Shown in pieces: positions 38,630 through 41,689 of a DNA stretch of 41,689 bases. The DNA is from Chloroflexota bacterium (GTDB taxonomy: Bacteria > Chloroflexota > UBA6077 > FW602-bin22). Position numbers and translations under genes: made by a program. The stretch covers positions 1-41,689 of the forward strand of contig VGOZ01000001.1 of the NCBI GenBank assembly GCA_016875715.1. Direction: 5' to 3'. The notes below the pieces were generated by a model. The model was not told the DNA's origin. It ran no database searches and saw only the letters and a list, made by a program, of their open reading frames with translations. Numbering within the stretch: the stretch's first letter is position 1; the number at the start of each line of letters is the position of its first letter.

Positions 38630-41494
38630 GTGGATCGCCCCATGAATGAGGCGATGGTGAGGGGACTCCGTGGGAGTATTGGGAGCGTTGCCCTGGGCGG
38701 CGGGATCCTGCTGCTCATCCTCGGCCAGATCGCGCTTGACGAGTCGATACAGATCCGATTCGACGGCGATCCACTCTCTAGCTGGCTTCGGTCGCCCGTT
38801 CTGCCCATGTTCATGCCCGGCATCGTCGGCCTCGTGTCCGGCGCGCTCCTGTTCGGTCTTGGCGCGAGACTCCTCGGAGGAGGCGATCGATCGACGGAGG
38901 AGGAAGGGGTTCCAGCGCTCCACTCCGAACGGCGTCGACGTATCGGATTTGGCCTCTGTGGCCTCGGGCTCGTCCTGTCGATCGCCCTAAGCGTACACGC
39001 TGGACTCTCGATCCGGAACGACTGGAATCCTGACCTGCGGGCGCTGCTCCATATGTGGGTGCGGCCGGGCGTCTTCCTCCTCGCGATCGCCTGCGGCGGC
39101 TTCGGCTCGGCGTTGCTCGCATCCCGGCGCTACCCGAGGCTGCCTTTCGATCTCTTCGACCTTCTGGCGATGGTCGCCTTTGCCTGTCTCTTCGTCGCGG
39201 CGACCATGCCAACCCTGGAGCACTGGCGGTTCAGCTATGTCGGGGACGAGTTCGCCTTTTACCGGGTTGCCTACGATCTTTATTCGGGGCGCACGTTCGA
39301 CTTCCTGTGGCAGGCGGGGGTGTACAGCACCCACCCTCTGGTTAGCTCCTGGATTCCCGCGATGTCGATGCGCGTGTTCGGCAATGACATCCTCGGCTGG
39401 AAGCTTGGGCTCGTCGCGATCGGGGTGCTGATCTCGGTCCTGACCTACCTGGCCGGACGCTGGGTCTTTGACCGCCCGACGGCGCTCGTCGCGACCGGGG
39501 TCACCGCCACTGCGCACTACTACTACGCGTACACCCATACCGGACATAACAACATCGACGCGGTTCCACCGGTCATCTCCGTCATCCTGTTCGCGCTCCT
39601 CGGCCTGCGTCGTCCGACCCCGCTTCTCTGGTTCCTCGCTGGAGCCGCCGCAGGTGGATCTCTGTTCTTCTTCTTTGCGGCGCGCATTGCCGGACCGATC
39701 CTCGCTCTGTCCATGCTGCAGCGCGGGCGCAGGCATTTTCTCGGAGGTCTTGGACCCGCATCGCTGGGGTGTGCGATCGTGATGCTACCGTTCTTGGCGC
39801 GAAACCAGGGCGAGACGGTGACCCGAATGCTCGTGGAGTCCGCCGGGATCAAGCCGGGCGGGCCAATGACCGTCGCCGCCGAGGCCGCCTCGCTCACACT
39901 CTGGTCCGCTCTGGCATTCCATTGGAGTTCCGCGCACGGTCTGTATCTCTCGCTCGGCCTGCTCGATCCGATCAGCGCGCTGTTCAGCCTCGCGGGAGTC
40001 GGTCTGGCGATCTTCCGATTCGGGGACTATCGGCGTCGGACGCTCGTGCTTGCGTACCTTCTCATCCTGATCCTGGCGGGCGGACTCGCGCGGCATAGCG
40101 GCATCTCGGTGCCCCGGCTTCTCATCGCGGTTCCGGTGCTCGCTCTTCTGGCCGGGGATGCCGTGCGCTCGTTCCTGGCCACGGTCGGATGGCTCGGTGC
40201 CCGCGCCGACGGGGCTCGTCGAGCCGCGAGTGGCGTGCTGCTCATAGCCCTGCTTGTCGCGCTCGCCTTCGTCAACATCTATCGGTTCCAGGTGCAGACA
40301 CCGGCGCGCAACGAGACGGCGCCGGAGGCGATGGCGATAGCCGCGCTCTACGACGAGCGCTGCTCATCGGCCGGGGAATCCCTCCTGATCTGGAGCGGCC
40401 GCGCTGGCGCGATCGTGACCATGCTTGCGGCGCATGATCCGGACGGATACGTCCCGATGATCGTGACGCAGGAGGAGTTTCTCGCCGTGCCGGCGTACCA
40501 GCGCTGGCCGTGCGTCGTCCTTCCCCACTCGAAAACCCCAGTGACATCTCGGGTGATCGCGGCCGTGCGCCAGGCTTCGCCGCACGTGACGATGCACGTC
40601 GTGACCGACGATGCGGGTGCGCGCGACGCGGTGATCCTCCGGACCGAACGCGCCGAGCCACCTCCCGGTCGCCCCGGCGATCGACTGTACGCGCTCGGTG
40701 CGACCGATACTCGTCGCGGTGGCGCGCCCGCGGCGCTGCAGGAGATCACCGACATCAGCCGAGGTGCGGCGGGCAACTGGTTCGTCGGCGATCGGGGGAA
40801 TCGGCGCATCGCGGAGTTCTCGCCCCAATGGCATCTCATTCGGCACTGGGGCGACGGGGTTCTCAACGATCCGATCGCGCTCGCCGCGCCTCCAGACGGT
40901 GGGCTTGTGGTGCTCGACGCGGGTCTTCGTGCGATCGTGCGTTTCGACGTGTCGGCGCGGGTTGTCGTGCGCGTGTCGTGGGGCACCTTCGGCCTCGTCG
41001 GTCCCCGCGCCATCCTCGTGGCGGGCGACGGATTCCAGATCGCCGATAGGGACGGCGCGACGCTGCTTCGCCTCGATCGCGACCTCGCTGAGGTTGGCCG
41101 CCCGATCGTGCCTACCTCACCGCGCGACCGCGCGATGCCCCTACGGGTTTCCAGCCTAGCGCTACTCGAGGATCAGGTCCTCGCCTACGACGCGACATCT
41201 GGTCGGGTGAGACGCCTGACGCTGTCGGGATCAGAGATCGCCGAGTTCGCGACCGATTACCGCGATGGTGTGGTCGCCGCGAGCCCGGATGGGCGCATCT
41301 GGCTCGGTGGAGCGCACGGCCGACCGCTGGCGCGGTTCACCGTGGACGGTCAGCCCCTGGGGGAGATACCGCCCACCGCGATCGCGGGAGGAAGGGGTGA
41401 GGGGGGTGTTGCAGCTCTTGCGTTCGACGACCAGGGTGATGTCGTGATCGGGTGGCGTTATCTGTCGGTATTCCGGTACCGCGAGTTCAACTGA
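38630..41494 (+). CDS. GT39/PMT-like membrane glycosyltransferase fused to NHL propeller
   Basis: 954 residues. The first part has 12 or so membrane segments. The GT-C acidic motif is in YVGDEFAFYRVAYDLYSG, followed by VYSTHPLVSSWIPAMSMRVF and HYYYAYTHTGHNNIDAVPPV, as in protein-mannosyltransferase-like (GT39/ArnT) enzymes. After about residue 560 the chain leaves the membrane. Residues about 700-950 form NHL repeats (ITDISRGAAGNWFVGDRGNR, DPIALAAPPDGGLVVLDAGL, VAASPDGRIWLGGAHGRPLA). GTG at 38630 chosen because GGAGAG is seven bases upstream; GTG at 38609 and ATG at 38642 are alternatives. Likely glycosylates a protein or lipid outside the membrane, with the propeller binding substrate (inference). 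Confidence 0.8.
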   Translation: MDRPMNEAMVRGLRGSIGSVALGGGILLLILGQIALDESIQIRFDGDPLSSWLRSPVLPMFMPGIVGLVSGALLFGLGARLLGGGDRSTEEEGVPALHSERRRRIGFGLCGLGLVLSIALSVHAGLSIRNDWNPDLRALLHMWVRPGVFLLAIACGGFGSALLASRRYPRLPFDLFDLLAMVAFACLFVAATMPTLEHWRFSYVGDEFAFYRVAYDLYSGRTFDFLWQAGVYSTHPLVSSWIPAMSMRVFGNDILGWKLGLVAIGVLISVLTYLAGRWVFDRPTALVATGVTATAHYYYAYTHTGHNNIDAVPPVISVILFALLGLRRPTPLLWFLAGAAAGGSLFFFFAARIAGPILALSMLQRGRRHFLGGLGPASLGCAIVMLPFLARNQGETVTRMLVESAGIKPGGPMTVAAEAASLTLWSALAFHWSSAHGLYLSLGLLDPISALFSLAGVGLAIFRFGDYRRRTLVLAYLLILILAGGLARHSGISVPRLLIAVPVLALLAGDAVRSFLATVGWLGARADGARRAASGVLLIALLVALAFVNIYRFQVQTPARNETAPEAMAIAALYDERCSSAGESLLIWSGRAGAIVTMLAAHDPDGYVPMIVTQEEFLAVPAYQRWPCVVLPHSKTPVTSRVIAAVRQASPHVTMHVVTDDAGARDAVILRTERAEPPPGRPGDRLYALGATDTRRGGAPAALQEITDISRGAAGNWFVGDRGNRRIAEFSPQWHLIRHWGDGVLNDPIALAAPPDGGLVVLDAGLRAIVRFDVSARVVVRVSWGTFGLVGPRAILVAGDGFQIADRDGATLLRLDRDLAEVGRPIVPTSPRDRAMPLRVSSLALLEDQVLAYDATSGRVRRLTLSGSEIAEFATDYRDGVVAASPDGRIWLGGAHGRPLARFTVDGQPLGEIPPTAIAGGRGEGGVAALAFDDQGDVVIGWRYLSVFRYREFN

Positions 41495-41500
41495 TGCGGA

Positions 41501-41689
41501 TCACGGAGGACAGCCCTTGCAGCCGTCCTTCTTGTTGTTTCCGAAGATCGCGTCGCCGGCACGCGCCTGGTCAGATCGATGTTGGCCAGATCGGCGGCGG
41601 TCAGGTCGGTCCCCTGGAGGGTCGCCCCCATCACGTTCGTGCCCGTCATGTTGGCGCCGCGCAAGTTGGCCTTCGTCATGTCCGCCTGA
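41501..41689 (-). pseudogene. Pentapeptide-repeat protein, 3' end, with apparent one-base deletion (partial)
   Basis: The gene enters from the right edge. It reads ADMTKANLRGANMTGTNVMG then ATLQGTDLTAADLANIDL, regular pentads (A-D/N-L-x-x) that form a beta-helix. After this the frame turns into Arg-rich nonsense and runs on over the end of the GT39 gene. The next frame carries DQARAGDAIFGNNKKDGCKG and CPP, then TGA at 41503-41501. Inserting one base near 41571 restores the pentad rhythm. It is either a frameshift mutation or a sequencing error. The function of the repeat protein is unknown. Confidence 0.6.

Noticed and set aside
1..41689. tRNA, rRNA, CRISPR array, insertion sequence or integrase
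   Set aside because: No T-arm/anticodon pattern, spaced direct repeats, transposase or recombinase motifs were found on reading both strands.

Overview
The window is GC-rich, uses GTG starts freely and packs genes with many 4-base start/stop overlaps. Several features point to a thermophile-like Chloroflexota (Thermomicrobia/Sphaerobacter-type) or a similar monoderm: a DarA-type cyclic-di-AMP receptor, a Ski2-like helicase, a DUF151 nuclease, a GH57 branching enzyme and a sortase. The flagellar locus here shows no P- or L-ring genes, which fits but does not prove this. The taxonomic call is an inference from gene content, not from a marker gene.

Layout. 1-9019 is a housekeeping/metabolic region. 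It holds the 3' end of folC with a Gfo/Idh oxidoreductase (+), then a leftward operon darA - selD - sugar-phosphate isomerase - small CSCG protein, a Ski2-like helicase (-), and a divergent bifunctional nuclease with a near-consensus sigma-70 promoter followed by the GH57 enzyme (+). The selD gene looks truncated only because it carries an in-frame UGA at the catalytic position. Read through, it gives the motif HGAG-U-ACK of a selenocysteine-containing selenophosphate synthetase, with a hairpin immediately downstream.

9013-29288 is a large flagellar locus. Flagellin 1 and a GT2-TPR glycosyltransferase lie on the minus strand. Flagellin 2, behind a textbook sigma-28 promoter, starts the rightward set flaG - fliD - fliS - fliT-like. 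This is followed by a long basal-body/export/hook set: flgC - fliF - fliG - fliH - fliI - fliJ - lytic transglycosylase - flgB - fliE - fliK-like - flgD - TIGR02530-type protein - (50-codon ORF) - flgE - second fliK-like - FlhB C-domain protein. It supplies rod, MS ring, rotor, export ATPase complex, hook cap, hook, hook-length control, filament cap and filament. Missing here, and presumably elsewhere: fliM/N, fliP/Q/R, flhA/B, motA/B, flgK/L, flgG, fliA and flgM. Several gene junctions contain strong hairpins, most strikingly the 260 bases between fliE and fliK and the flagellin-2 leader.

29291-41494 is a surface-glycan region. It holds a Tat-type lipoprotein sortase, an aspartate-type aminotransferase, a UDP-glucose/GDP-mannose dehydrogenase, two paired flippase-like membrane proteins, two GT2 enzymes, a GT-C membrane transferase, an NHL-repeat lipoprotein and a GT39-like membrane protein fused to an NHL propeller. 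The window ends in the 3' part of a pentapeptide-repeat gene with an apparent one-base deletion.
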